Below, in pieces: positions 20,499 through 32,603 of a stretch of DNA of 64,000 bases. The notes beneath the pieces are model-generated. The model ran no database searches. It saw only the letters and a program-made list of their open reading frames with translations, and was not told where the DNA came from. Position 1 is the first letter of the stretch; the number at the start of each line of letters is the position of its first letter. The position numbers and the translations under genes are program-made. This DNA is from Streptomyces sp. JH34 (GTDB lineage: Bacteria > Actinomycetota > Actinomycetes > Streptomycetales > Streptomycetaceae): NCBI RefSeq assembly GCF_029428875.1, contig NZ_JAJSOO010000001.1, positions 2,976,001 to 3,040,000 of the forward strand. The letters are read 5' to 3'.

Positions 20499-20589
20499 CT
20501 CGCCGCGACAACCACAGACATGAGACGGCCCCCGACGAGACGCCAATCCCGACCGAGGGCCTGACCACCGAGGAAGTAGGAGCTTCCCG

Positions 20590-21570
20590 ATGGGTATCCA
20601 GCAGGTTACCGCGCCCCCGTGCGCCCCGTCCCCCGAGTCCGGGGGCCCCACGCCGTCGCCCGGTGTCCTCCACGTCAGCGTCCGGCACACCACGGCGTTC
20701 ACCGTCGTCGGTAACCACCTCACCCGGCACCGAACACTGTCGCTGCTGGCGATCGGGCTCGCGGTGCACATCCAGTCGCTGCCCGACGGGGCCCGGATCA
20801 GCATCAAGCACCTCGCCGCACGCTTCCCCGAGAGCGAGGCCCGGATCGCGGTCGCCCTGCGTGAGCTGGAGGCGACCGGCTACCTGCGCCGCAGCCGCGT
20901 ACGCCTGCCCGACGGCCGCATCGTCACCCGGACCGTCTCGTACAACCGGCCCGGCGCCGAAGCGCCCGCCGTCACGATCCCCCGGCCCGGAACCGGGCAG
21001 CGGGAGACCCGCGTCGCACCGGCCACGCCTCCGCCGATGCCCCCGCCCGCCGTACCGGGTCCGGCACCGGTGACGCACCGGCCCGTGCCGGAGCAGCCGC
21101 CCGCAGCAGCACCGCCGCCCGTCCCCCTGCCCGCTCCCACCGCGCGTACGGCACCGCCGCCGCCGCTGCCACGGCCTCAGGACGCCGACCCCGAACTCCA
21201 CCGGTCGGCAGCGGCACTCCTGGCCGACCTGCGCCGCACGGCACCCCAACTCACCCTGTCCGAGCGGGACATCGAGGCACTCGTGCCGGGAGTCGTCACC
21301 TGGCTGGAGCGTGACGCCCACCCGGACACCGTCCGCCGGGCGCTGACGTCCGACCTACCGCTCCCGTTGAAGCACCCGGCCAAGCTCCTGCGCCACCGCA
21401 TCACCGCGCTGCTGCCGCCACCGCTGCCCGGGGCCCAGGACCTGGTGCCCCCGCGCCCCGGCAGGATCGTCATCCCGCTCCAGAACTGCGACCTCTGCGA
21501 CCGCGCCTTCCGCTCGCGCCACCCCGGACACTGCCGTGACTGCGGCACGGGTGCCCGCGAGGCCGCCTGA
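20590..21570 (+). CDS. Winged-helix DNA-binding protein with Pro-rich linker and C-terminal zinc ribbon
   Basis: 326 aa. Residues ~45-115 resemble a winged helix of the replication-initiator/PadR-like sort (ISIKHLAARFPESEARIAVA, then LRELEATGYLRR). Residues ~120-200 are an Ala/Pro-rich linker. A helical domain with TLSERDIEALVPGVVTWLER follows, and the last ~30 residues hold CDLC and CRDC, a probable zinc ribbon. GGAG lies 8 nt before the ATG. Streptomycete genomes carry several such proteins, usually annotated only as helix-turn-helix proteins; the target is unknown. Confidence 0.6.
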   Translation: MGIQQVTAPPCAPSPESGGPTPSPGVLHVSVRHTTAFTVVGNHLTRHRTLSLLAIGLAVHIQSLPDGARISIKHLAARFPESEARIAVALRELEATGYLRRSRVRLPDGRIVTRTVSYNRPGAEAPAVTIPRPGTGQRETRVAPATPPPMPPPAVPGPAPVTHRPVPEQPPAAAPPPVPLPAPTARTAPPPPLPRPQDADPELHRSAAALLADLRRTAPQLTLSERDIEALVPGVVTWLERDAHPDTVRRALTSDLPLPLKHPAKLLRHRITALLPPPLPGAQDLVPPRPGRIVIPLQNCDLCDRAFRSRHPGHCRDCGTGAREAA

Positions 21571-21649
21571 CCGCGCCGCGAGCGCCACCTCCGTGGAGGC
21601 GATCCTCACCGAGGGCCGGAGCGGCGGCCCGGAACCGTACGGGCCCACC

Positions 21650-22831
21650 TCACGTACGGGTGACCGTCCCGCACGATCCGTCGGGCTGCCATTCGCTGCG
21701 GTCGTAGGGGTCCACGTCCGGGCCCTTCCGTTCCGGGTCCGTGCGGTCACTCGGGAAGGACGGGTGCAGGAAGCCGTCGTTCACCTCGCAGGCGGTGTTG
21801 CCGACGTTCTGCTGAGAGGTGACGACGGAGAGCTTGCCGGGCGTCGCCACGAACCGCTCCGGGTCGTGCAGCGCCGTCGTGAGCTTCCGCCGCACGATCG
21901 TGCGCGCCACCTCGTCCCCGCCCGTTCTCATCAGCGGGTAGACGAAGGTGTAGTCGGCGTGCACCTCCACGGAGCCGGTGGGACCGGCTTCGAAGGTCAT
22001 CCGTCCGCGCGTCTTGACGACGTCCCCCACCAGCCGGGTCTCGTCGGGGTCGAACCGGCTGAACAGCATCAGCGGGTCCTGTCCCTCACCCGGTTCCGCC
22101 AGTGACCGCTCGAGGCGTGTCCGCTCCCCCTTCTGCAGGGGGTCGAGCAGCTCCAGCGCCTCCTCGGGCTTCTCCCCGCGCAGGGTGGCCGGGTCGAGGT
22201 TGGCGGCGACGAGCAACTGCCGGGTGGCCCGAAGGGCCTGCTCGACCTCGTCCTTGCTCATCCCTCCGACCGCCTCGGCGGCGGGCGTCTCGATCCCCGC
22301 CGCCCCGTCCGCCCATCGGAGGGCGGGAGAACCCCGGAAGGGTTCCTCCCGTGTCGGCCGCTCCGGATCCGTCCCGTCCGCCGGCGCGGCGGTCGGAGGT
22401 GCGGTCTCGGCGGGCAGTGGCGCGGCGTCCACGGAGTCTCCGGCTCCGGGAAGGTGGTCGGTCAGCAGACTCGGGCGCATGGTGACCACCAGGACCCCCA
22501 GGACCACGACGAAGCCCAGGACCCCGACGAGACGCTTCCGCTTCTGTCGGCGGTCGTTCGTGTGCTGCGAGGGGCCGGTGCGCCATCCGTCCGGCTGCCA
22601 CGGTTCGGCCGGCTTGTTCCTCCAGCCCCGGCGCCGCCCGCTCGCGGCGGCCTCCTCGTCCAGCGCGCGGAGCCGCGCGGTGACCATCCGGGCCCGGGCC
22701 GAGGGCTCCTTGGGCGCGTCACCCCCGCCGCTCTCGGCCTGCCGGACGAGTTCCGCCCACTGCTCGTCGGAGACGGCGCTCCCCTCATCCGGACGCTCGG
22801 ACGGCTCGCCTGCCGGCGTTCTGGTGCTCAC
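21650..22831 (-). CDS. Single-pass membrane protein of unknown function
   Basis: 393 aa from the GTG at 22831 (GGAAGAG upstream). The frame is open to 22948, so an earlier start is possible. The first ~90 residues are charged and cytoplasmic; one membrane span follows (LVGVLGFVVVLGVLVVTM), then a Pro/Ala/Thr-rich linker and a C-terminal extracellular domain with DYTFVYPLMRTGGDEVARTI and two Cys (ACEVND, GSCGTV) that could form a disulfide. The layout is typical of conserved streptomycete surface proteins. Function unknown. Confidence 0.65.
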   Translation of the reverse strand: MSTRTPAGEPSERPDEGSAVSDEQWAELVRQAESGGGDAPKEPSARARMVTARLRALDEEAAASGRRRGWRNKPAEPWQPDGWRTGPSQHTNDRRQKRKRLVGVLGFVVVLGVLVVTMRPSLLTDHLPGAGDSVDAAPLPAETAPPTAAPADGTDPERPTREEPFRGSPALRWADGAAGIETPAAEAVGGMSKDEVEQALRATRQLLVAANLDPATLRGEKPEEALELLDPLQKGERTRLERSLAEPGEGQDPLMLFSRFDPDETRLVGDVVKTRGRMTFEAGPTGSVEVHADYTFVYPLMRTGGDEVARTIVRRKLTTALHDPERFVATPGKLSVVTSQQNVGNTACEVNDGFLHPSFPSDRTDPERKGPDVDPYDRSEWQPDGSCGTVTRT

Positions 22832-22978
22832 TGTTCTCTTCCACTCCCCCACGCGACTCTGCCACCACCAGTTCATGTCGCCGAGCAGCGCGCGGACAAG
22901 AGTGCGAGAGGAACGGTGACGATCACGTGACGCTCTCGCCCTGGACATTCCGCGGCAAGAGCTGCCGGAGGGGAGAAG

Positions 22979-23482
22979 TCACCGCGCGGAGGAGGTGTCC
23001 TCGCCGCCGGGCGTGGGGAGTTGGGCCGTGGCGTCGGCGTACTTCAGGAGCAGCCGCGCGAATTCGACGCGCTCGGCCGTGGGCCAGTCACGGGTGATGT
23101 GCTCGAAGGCCTGACGCTGCTGACTGCGGAAGTGGCCGAGCAGGGTGATGCCGTCCTCGGTCAGCCGGAGCACGGTGCGCCTGCCGTCCTGCTGCGAGGC
23201 GGTGCGGACCAGATAGCCGTGGGTGATGCAGTCGCTCGCCATCCGGCTGGCCACGGACGAATCGACCATGAGGAGGTCGGCGAGCCCGCCGACCGTGATG
23301 TCCCTCCCGGCCTCGGTCGCCTCGTCGACGAGGTTGAGGACCAGATTGCGCTTGAGGTCCTTGCGGCCCACCGGGGGGTCGACAGGGGCCTGCATGGTGC
23401 GCCGCCGAAGTCGGGCGAAAGCCGTGCCCACGGCATCCAGCAGGGCCTCTCCCTGCGGGGTGGAGGCATCGGAGTACGTCAC
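22979..23482 (-). CDS. MarR family transcriptional regulator
   Basis: 167 aa with a winged-helix core: DITVGGLADLLMVDSSVASR (recognition region) and VRTASQQDGRRTVLRLTEDG (wing). It is divergent from the amidohydrolase gene at 23623 across a 140-nt region with several TTGCA/TGCAA half-sites, so it probably controls that gene and itself. Confidence 0.88.
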   Translation of the reverse strand: MTYSDASTPQGEALLDAVGTAFARLRRRTMQAPVDPPVGRKDLKRNLVLNLVDEATEAGRDITVGGLADLLMVDSSVASRMASDCITHGYLVRTASQQDGRRTVLRLTEDGITLLGHFRSQQRQAFEHITRDWPTAERVEFARLLLKYADATAQLPTPGGEDTSSAR

Positions 23483-23504
23483 GCCACGACCTTACCCCAA
23501 AAGC

Positions 23505-23545
23505 TTGCAAACAGCAGTTGCGTGCAAAAAAGCATGGAGTTGCAC
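23505..23545. promoter_or_regulatory. TTGCA-rich operator candidate between MarR and amidohydrolase genes
   Basis: TTGCAA (23505-23510), TTGCGTGCAA (23518-23527, itself a near-palindrome with TTGC/GCAA arms) and TTGCAC (23540-23545) cluster in the divergent promoter region. The arrangement resembles MarR-family operators. Confidence 0.5.
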
Positions 23546-23622
23546 GTAGCATTGACCTGACCGACGCGGTGACGACGTTCGCCGCACCGGGCCCCCGGGC
23601 CCGCGAAGAGAGGTGGAGCAGC

Positions 23623-24885
23623 ATGGTTACGGCCATCACCAACGCCCGTGTGTTCGACGGCGAGCGCGTCCGCGAGGAGACCACCGTCCTGCTGGACGGC
23701 ACCCGCATCGCCGCGATCGGCGGGGAGGCGCCCGCCGGGGCGGACATCGTCGACGTCTCGGGCGCGACGCTCCTGCCCGGCCTGATCGACTCCCACGTCC
23801 ACACCTCCGAGGACGGGCTCGCGCTGGCGCTGCGGTTCGGCGTCACCACGGAGCTGGAGATGCAGGGCATGTACACCAGGGACGCCCGTGAGCACCTGCT
23901 CGGCGACGACTCCGTCGCCGATGTCCGCTCCTCGGGATTCGGCATCACCCCGCCCGGCGGACACCCCAGCGAACTGCTCCCCGAGGACTTCGAGCCGGGA
24001 GGCCACGGAGACCAGGACCCCGGAGACTCGGGTCACGGTGACCGGGGGGCGCACGGTCCGGCTCCGCTGATGCCGTTCTCCAGCACCCCGGCCGAAGCGG
24101 TCGCCTTCGTCCCGCGGCTCGTCGCCGCCGGCTCGGACTACATCAAGTTCATGGTCGACGACGGCTCCGTCGAGGGGCACCCCGGTCTGCCCATGCTCGA
24201 CCAGGCGACCCTGACCGCCGGGGTCGCCGAGGCGCACCGGCACGGGATGCTCACGATCGCCCACACCCTGACCGTCGAGGCGACGCGGATGGCGGTCGAA
24301 GCAGGCATCGACGGCTTCGCCCACCTGTTCATGGACCAGCCGCACACCGACGAGATCATCGACCTCATCGCCGCCTCCGGCGCGTTCGTCGCACCCTGCG
24401 TCGTCCTGAACGCCTCGATGACGGGCATCACGGGCTCGGACCTCGCCGACGACCCGCGCGTCGGCTCACGCCTGACCCCCGCCTGGAACGAGACCCTGCG
24501 CAGCAGCTACGACCGCTACCCCCAGGGCAAGCTGGAGGACGTCCTGGCCTCGGTCAGGGCACTGCACGACGCCGGGGTCGATCTCCTCGCCGGCACCGAC
24601 GCCGCACCCATGCCGCTGCCGTTCCTGGGCGGCATGATCCACGGCGCGAGCGTCCACCACGAGCTGCAGTACCTCGTCCGGGCCGGCCTCACGCCGGTCC
24701 AGGCCCTGCGCGCGGCCACCCTCACCCCGGCACGGCGTTTCGGACTTGCGGACCGCGGACGCATCGCCGAGGGACTCCGCGCCGACCTGCTCCTGGTGGA
24801 GGGCGACCCCACCACCACCATCGGCGACACCCTCAACCTCCGCGCGGTCTGGCGCCGCGGCACGCTCACCCGCCTCGCGGCCTGA
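23623..24885 (+). CDS. Metal-dependent amidohydrolase (imidazolonepropionase/prolidase-like)
   Basis: 420 aa. The start at 23623 has GGTGGAG upstream. The amidohydrolase site is complete: HxH in DSHVHTSED (His58, His60), the metal-bridging Lys in DYIKFMVDDGS (Lys175), His in TIAHTLT and GFAHLFMD, and the catalytic Asp in LAGTDAAPMP. A low-complexity insertion rich in Gly, His and Asp (residues ~126-147) interrupts the barrel. The family hydrolyses dipeptide-like or cyclic amide substrates; the actual substrate is unknown. It is divergent from a MarR regulator. Confidence 0.85.
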   Translation: MVTAITNARVFDGERVREETTVLLDGTRIAAIGGEAPAGADIVDVSGATLLPGLIDSHVHTSEDGLALALRFGVTTELEMQGMYTRDAREHLLGDDSVADVRSSGFGITPPGGHPSELLPEDFEPGGHGDQDPGDSGHGDRGAHGPAPLMPFSSTPAEAVAFVPRLVAAGSDYIKFMVDDGSVEGHPGLPMLDQATLTAGVAEAHRHGMLTIAHTLTVEATRMAVEAGIDGFAHLFMDQPHTDEIIDLIAASGAFVAPCVVLNASMTGITGSDLADDPRVGSRLTPAWNETLRSSYDRYPQGKLEDVLASVRALHDAGVDLLAGTDAAPMPLPFLGGMIHGASVHHELQYLVRAGLTPVQALRAATLTPARRFGLADRGRIAEGLRADLLLVEGDPTTTIGDTLNLRAVWRRGTLTRLAA

Positions 24886-25088
24886 CCGGCACGCCGGCCG
24901 GTCCGCACACAGAACCGGACGTGGTCCGTCCGGAGTCACGGCCCGAGCGGCGCGTCCCTCCGGGCAACCCGGCCGCCCGGTTCCCCGTCTATCCCCCCGC
25001 AGGAGCAGGCACACAGCCCTGACCTGCACTGACCAACAGCACGCAGCTCAGGGCACCGACCCGCCCGCTGCGGGGGGACGCGGACGGA

Positions 25089-27134
25089 GTGCGTGGCGTG
25101 ACGGATCGATCGGCCCTGCCCGGAAACGGTGTGCGACGACGCGCCGTCATGACCACAGCCGTCGCCGGCTTGGCGCTCAGCGCCTGCTCGGTCCCGGCTC
25201 CCCGGCGTTCCGACCCCCCACCGGACCCCGCACCCGGCATGCCCGTAAACACCGCGCGACGAGCGCTGCTGATGCAGATCCTCGCCCACCCGGACGACGA
25301 CCTGTACTTCATGAACCCGGACACCCAGCGCGCGCTGGACGCCGGGACGCCGCTGGTCTGCGTGTACCTCACGGCGGGCGAGGCCGACGGCCTCAACAAG
25401 ATCCCCGGCCGCCCCCGCCCCGTACCGGACAAGGCGGCGTACTCGTCGTCGCGCCACCAGGGGCTGCGGCAGGCTTACGCGACCCTGCTCGGGCTGGAGA
25501 AGTTCACCCCCTGGGAGATATCCGTCGCCGAGCTCGGCGACGGGCACCGGGCCGAGGTCGACACTTTGGCCGCCGGGGGACGCAGGGTCGAGCTGGTCTT
25601 CATCGACACGGCCATGCACACCACCCGCCACCGCCTCGGACTGCCCAGCCTGTGGCACGACCGGCGGCTTTCCCTGCGCACGGTCGTCGCCGAGGGTTCA
25701 CCCCTGGAGCGCCCGGGCGCGTACACCTACGACGGGCTCGTCGACGTCCTCGTCGGGCTGCTGGAGCGCCACCGGCCGACCGTCGTGCACACCCTGGACC
25801 CCGATCCGGACATCCAGCACAGCACGGAGGCCGCCCGGCGCCGGGACAGCGAACAGCCCGGGTACTCGGATCACGCCGACCACACGGCCGCCGCCTGCTT
25901 CGCCTGGGCGGCGATGATCCGGTGGGTCGCCAGGAGCACCCGTGGCGGCGGCCGTGTGCCGGGCTTCGCGGTCACCTCGTTCCGCGGGTACTACAACCGG
26001 CACTGGCCCAAGAACCTGCCGCCGGGTGTGCTCGCGGAGAAGGCCGCCCACCTCGTGCCCTACGGCGGTTCGCCCGACTGGGAGTGCGGTAACCCGTCGG
26101 GCTGCGGGGACTACAACGTCGGCGGCGACCGGCCGCTGACCAACAAGAAGGGCTGGGTCCGTTCGACCCACCACCGCTATCCGGGTCACCGGACCGTCGT
26201 CACCCCCGGACCCGGTGGCCGGCTCGACGCGTACGCCGTGGTCGGGCTCCGCCTGGTCCGGTGGCGCGAGACCGAGCCGACGGGCGGGGTGTGGGGCCCG
26301 ACGGAGGACCTCGGGGGCGGCCCGCTCGCCCCGGTGCTGGGGTCGGCCACCGCGGGCGACGGCACACTGCTGCTGTTCGGGCTGCGCTTCGCGGCACTCC
26401 GCGGGCACGGGGCGGACAACGAGCGCGAGATCGTGCTGCTGGAGCAGACCGCTCCCGACAGCGGCTTCCTCGCCTGGCGGGGTCTCGGTAATCCTTCCCC
26501 CCGCCGGGACGAGGGCCGTCGCATCGGTGCGCCCGTCGCCGTGGGCGCACCGGACGGCCGGATCCACCTCTTCGTACGCAACGCGGAGAAGGGAGTCAGC
26601 ACACGGGTCCGGGAGGCCGACAGGACGTGGGGCGAATGGCGCGACATGGGTGGGGGCGAGGTCCAGGACGGCCTGAGTGCCGTGGTGGACCGTGCCGGCC
26701 GCGTCCACGTCCACGCGGCGGGTCATCGCGCCGTGCACCACTGGACCCAGGACGCGCCGGGCGCCGAGCTCACCGCCCGGACGCAGATCGACGCCGGCCC
26801 CGTACCGGGCGGGGCACCCGCGGGGCTGCCGGCTGCCGACGGTTCCGTGGACCTGTTCTACCGGGCACAGGCGCGGGCCGTGACGACCGCCGTACGGGAC
26901 GGGGTGGCCACGGACCTCGTCGGCTTCGACGGGTACGGGGAACTGGCCGCCTGCGGTCCTGCCCTGCTCGGCCGCACCGCAGAGGGCCTGCTCCAGGTCC
27001 TGACGGGCACGCGTCTGTCCCACCGCTCGCAGGGGCCCGTCGCGCTCGACGGGGCCACGCTCCAGCTCGACGACGGGCGCCCGGTGGTGGTGGGCCTGGG
27101 CCCGGACGCGCTCCCCTTCGCCTGGCGGCCGTAG
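25089..27134 (+). CDS. PIG-L family deacetylase lipoprotein with C-terminal propeller-like domain
   Basis: 681 aa from a GTG at 25089 (a GTG at 25098 is an alternative). The N-terminus has an RRRAV twin-arginine-like stretch, a hydrophobic run and the lipobox LSAC, so it is probably an exported lipoprotein. The PIG-L deacetylase domain carries the zinc motif AHPDDD and HTLDPDPDIQHS. From ~residue 360 onward there are repeated short beta-strand units (WRETEPTGGVWGPTEDLGGG and similar) resembling a PLL-like beta-propeller. Such proteins may act on N-acetylated sugars; the substrate is unknown. Confidence 0.85.
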   Translation: MRGVTDRSALPGNGVRRRAVMTTAVAGLALSACSVPAPRRSDPPPDPAPGMPVNTARRALLMQILAHPDDDLYFMNPDTQRALDAGTPLVCVYLTAGEADGLNKIPGRPRPVPDKAAYSSSRHQGLRQAYATLLGLEKFTPWEISVAELGDGHRAEVDTLAAGGRRVELVFIDTAMHTTRHRLGLPSLWHDRRLSLRTVVAEGSPLERPGAYTYDGLVDVLVGLLERHRPTVVHTLDPDPDIQHSTEAARRRDSEQPGYSDHADHTAAACFAWAAMIRWVARSTRGGGRVPGFAVTSFRGYYNRHWPKNLPPGVLAEKAAHLVPYGGSPDWECGNPSGCGDYNVGGDRPLTNKKGWVRSTHHRYPGHRTVVTPGPGGRLDAYAVVGLRLVRWRETEPTGGVWGPTEDLGGGPLAPVLGSATAGDGTLLLFGLRFAALRGHGADNEREIVLLEQTAPDSGFLAWRGLGNPSPRRDEGRRIGAPVAVGAPDGRIHLFVRNAEKGVSTRVREADRTWGEWRDMGGGEVQDGLSAVVDRAGRVHVHAAGHRAVHHWTQDAPGAELTARTQIDAGPVPGGAPAGLPAADGSVDLFYRAQARAVTTAVRDGVATDLVGFDGYGELAACGPALLGRTAEGLLQVLTGTRLSHRSQGPVALDGATLQLDDGRPVVVGLGPDALPFAWRP

Positions 27135-27195
27135 AGAGGAACCGGAGTCACCCGGCAGGCGGGGAAAGGTACCGCGCAGGCTTGCCCGCGCGCGG

Positions 27196-27276
27196 CTACA
27201 GCCAGCCGTGGCCCTCCGCGATCCGGACGGCGTCGACCAGTGTGCGGGCGTGGTCAACCACCAGCACCTTGATCAT
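27196..27276 (-). pseudogene. Response-regulator remnant (both ends only)
   Basis: A 26-codon frame joins a response-regulator-like N-terminus (MIKVLVVD) to a C-terminus typical of NarL/DesR regulators (AVRIAEGHGWL, then stop). The receiver and most of the DNA-binding domain would be missing. This reading is an inference from short motifs. No good ribosome-binding site precedes the ATG. Confidence 0.4.
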
Positions 27277-27475
27277 GGACCCGAACACCGCCGGGCCTGC
27301 CCGGAACGCGTGGCTCCGGAACTGTGGGCTCCGTTCCTGCCGCTCCCGTCCCGGCTCCCGCGATTCCCCGGCGCACCCACCGGACGGCCACCAATGAGCC
27401 GAGCACGGCCGGCAGGAACCACACCAGTGCGCGTGGCCCGGCGGCCACCACCGCCACGAGGGCCGCCCCGTGCAC
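27254..27475 (-). CDS. Possible small hydrophobic protein
   Basis: A 73-aa frame starting with GTG, 4 nt after the stop of the small membrane protein at 27480. Its first half is hydrophobic (GAALVAVVAAGPRALVWFLP), the rest is Pro/Gly-rich and looks non-coding. It could be a real short membrane protein or a decayed C-terminus. Weak support. Confidence 0.3.
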   Translation of the reverse strand: MHGAALVAVVAAGPRALVWFLPAVLGSLVAVRWVRRGIAGAGTGAAGTEPTVPEPRVPGRPGGVRVHDQGAGG

Positions 27476-27479
27476 CAGC

Positions 27480-27689
27480 TCAATCGCTCGGGCTGGTGGT
27501 CCGCTCCTCTTTCCTGCGGACCAGGCCGGTGCGGATCTCCCTGGCGGCACCCGCCAGGATGCAGACGGCCAGGAGGATCTCGGCCGTGCCCCAGAGCCGG
27601 GCCCAACCGGCCTCCTGGACCCGGTCGATCCCGCTGACGGCCATGAACGGGACGAAGAAGAGCAGCGAGGTCAGTCGGTAGTTGCGCAT
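27480..27689 (-). CDS. Small two-span membrane protein
   Basis: 69 aa beginning MRNYRLTSLLFFVPFMAVSG with GAGAG upstream. Two hydrophobic segments (SLLFFVPFMAVSGI and WGTAEILLAVCILAGAA) flank a short loop, and the tail is charged. I do not recognise the family. It lies in a patch that also contains remnants of a two-component system, so it may be a leftover of that locus or an independent gene. Confidence 0.5.
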   Translation of the reverse strand: MRNYRLTSLLFFVPFMAVSGIDRVQEAGWARLWGTAEILLAVCILAGAAREIRTGLVRRKEERTTSPSD

Positions 27690-27728
27690 GGGTTCTCTCA
27701 TTCTGCCGTGTCTTGCCGGTGAGCGTGC

Positions 27729-28000
27729 CTCCGCTTCGTGCTGCGCGAGGCGGTGGGGAACGTGCTCCAGCACAGTCGCGCCGCCGTGTGCGAGACAGAC
27801 CTGCGCTCCGACGCCTCCGGGATCCGGCTGCTCCTCCGTAACCACGGGCCCTCGCCCTGGACGGGCCGGCGGACAAGCACGGGCGGCGGCGAACCGGCCT
27901 GGCCGGACTCGGGTACCGGACCCACACGCTGGGCGGGACGCTCGTCGCCGGCCGGGAGGACGACTCGTTCACCGTCGAGGCACTCCTGCCCACGGCCTGA
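27729..28000 (+). pseudogene. Histidine-kinase C-terminal fragment, frameshifted
   Basis: After an in-frame stop at 27720 the frame encodes a HATPase N-box (LREAVGNVLQHSRA) and the following strands up to GPSPWTG. The reading then moves to another frame, which gives TGLAGLGYRTHTLGGTL and ends DDSFTVEALLPTA at 28000, the typical G2-box region and end of a DesK-type kinase. The N-terminal sensor and phosphoacceptor parts are absent. Confidence 0.6.
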
Positions 28001-28109
28001 CCGCCCCCGCCGTCCCCCTGCCCCTGCCCCTGCCCCTGCCCGTTCGTACGTCGGCGGCCACGACGCCTGCGCGGCTGGGCGGAGCCTCGTACACGCGCCG
28101 CACATGCCG

Positions 28110-28145
28110 AAGGGCCCCGCACCTCTCGCGAGGTGCGGGGCCCTT
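28110..28145 (-). terminator. Terminator of the str operon (after tuf)
   Basis: A perfect 16-bp stem (28110-28125 with 28130-28145) around a 4-nt loop, 44 nt after the tuf stop. It is perfectly symmetrical, so it could act in both directions. Confidence 0.85.
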
Positions 28146-28188
28146 CTTGGTGCTCTGTGCGGAGCAACCAGGTCAGACAGTCAGGTGA

Positions 28189-29382
<1,194 letters not shown>

Positions 29383-29453
29383 TGGGGTCCTCCTGAGTGG
29401 TTCTGTACGCCTTGCTTCATCGGCGCCAGGTGATCTTTGCTGGAATGCCGGTG

Positions 29454-29511
29454 CCGGAGGCATTCGCCGCGCTGCTTACGCACTGCGACGAATGCCCGAC
29501 CGGGCTCCGGT
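29454..29511 (-). promoter_or_regulatory. Hairpin in the fusA-tuf spacer (tuf leader)
   Basis: The outer arms CCGGAG and CTCCGG and the inner arms GGCATTCG (29459-29466) and CGAATGCC (29489-29496) can fold into a branched stem. A -10-like TAGGCT (minus strand, 29516-29521) lies just upstream without a clear -35. A separate tuf promoter and structured leader are plausible. Confidence 0.4.
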
Positions 29512-29540
29512 GACAAGCCTAAAGCGTGAGCTCGGAAGAG

Positions 29541-31670
<2,130 letters not shown>

Positions 31671-31708
31671 AAGGCTCAATCTTCTCTCGGTCTCGATGGG
31701 GGTAGCGA

Positions 31709-32179
31709 CTACCAGCGGTAGTGCGCGAAGGCCTTGTTGGACTCGGCCATCTTGTGGGTGTCCTCGCGCTTCTTGACGGCAGCGCCAAGACCGTTGGAGG
31801 CGTCGAGCAGCTCGTTCATGAGGCGCTCGGTCATGGTCTTCTCACGACGGGCGCGGGAGTAACCCACGATCCAGCGCAGCGAGAGCGTGGCGGCGCGACC
31901 GGGCTTGACCTCGATCGGCACCTGGTAGGTGGCGCCACCGACACGGCGGGACTTGACCTCGAGCGAGGGCTTGACGTTCTCAAGCGCGCGCTTCAGCGTG
32001 ATGACCGGGTCAGCGCCGGTCTTCTCGCGGAGGCCTTCCATGGCGCCGTACACGATCCGCTCGGCGGTGGAACGCTTGCCGTCGAGGAGGATCTTGTTGA
32101 TCAGCGAGGTGACAAGAGGAGAGCTGTAGACCGGGTCGATGATGACCGGGCGCTTCGGGGCGGGGCCCTTACGAGGCAT
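31709..32179 (-). CDS. rpsG: 30S ribosomal protein S7
   Basis: Primary organiser of the 30S head, 156 aa. [20 protein letters not shown] and [20 protein letters not shown] are diagnostic. It starts 2 nt after the rpsL stop. Confidence 0.99.
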   Translation of the reverse strand: MPRKGPAPKRPVIIDPVYSSPLVTSLINKILLDGKRSTAERIVYGAMEGLREKTGADPVITLKRALENVKPSLEVKSRRVGGATYQVPIEVKPGRAATLSLRWIVGYSRARREKTMTERLMNELLDASNGLGAAVKKREDTHKMAESNKAFAHYRW

Positions 32180-32181
32180 TC

Positions 32182-32553
32182 TTACTTCTCCTTCTTGGCG
32201 CCGTAGCGGCTGCGGGCCTGCTTGCGGTTCTTGACACCCTGGGTGTCGAGCGAACCGCGGATGATCTTGTAACGAACACCCGGCAGGTCCTTCACACGGC
32301 CACCACGCACGAGCACGATGGAGTGCTCCTGCAGGTTGTGCCCCTCACCCGGGATGTAGGCCGTGACCTCGATACCGGAGGTCAGACGCACACGCGCGAC
32401 CTTACGGAGCGCCGAGTTCGGCTTCTTCGGGGTGGTCGTGAACACACGCGTGCAGACACCGCGACGCTGGGGCGAACCCTCGAGCGCGGGCGTCTTGTTC
32501 TTCTCGACCTTGTCCTGCCGGCCCTTCCGGACCAGCTGCTGGATCGTAGGCAC
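32182..32553 (-). CDS. rpsL: 30S ribosomal protein S12
   Basis: S12 (123 aa) controls decoding accuracy. The streptomycin-resistance loops are wild type: [19 protein letters not shown] (Lys equivalent to E. coli Lys42) and [12 protein letters not shown] (Lys87 equivalent). It starts with GTG after GGAGAAGTA. It is the first gene of the str operon, with a ~190-nt leader. Confidence 0.99.
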   Translation of the reverse strand: MPTIQQLVRKGRQDKVEKNKTPALEGSPQRRGVCTRVFTTTPKKPNSALRKVARVRLTSGIEVTAYIPGEGHNLQEHSIVLVRGGRVKDLPGVRYKIIRGSLDTQGVKNRKQARSRYGAKKEK

Positions 32554-32603
32554 TACTTCTCCGGTTTCTGTGTGCCGTTCGTGAAACTAACCTGGAACAC
32601 CCA

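Noticed and set aside
28020..28046. CCCCTGCC-type repeated stretch after the kinase fragment as a satellite array
   Set aside because: Only three or four short CCCCTG units; too short to call a repeat array.
32182..32553. Streptomycin-resistance change in rpsL
   Set aside because: Both resistance-associated lysines are present, so S12 is wild type.
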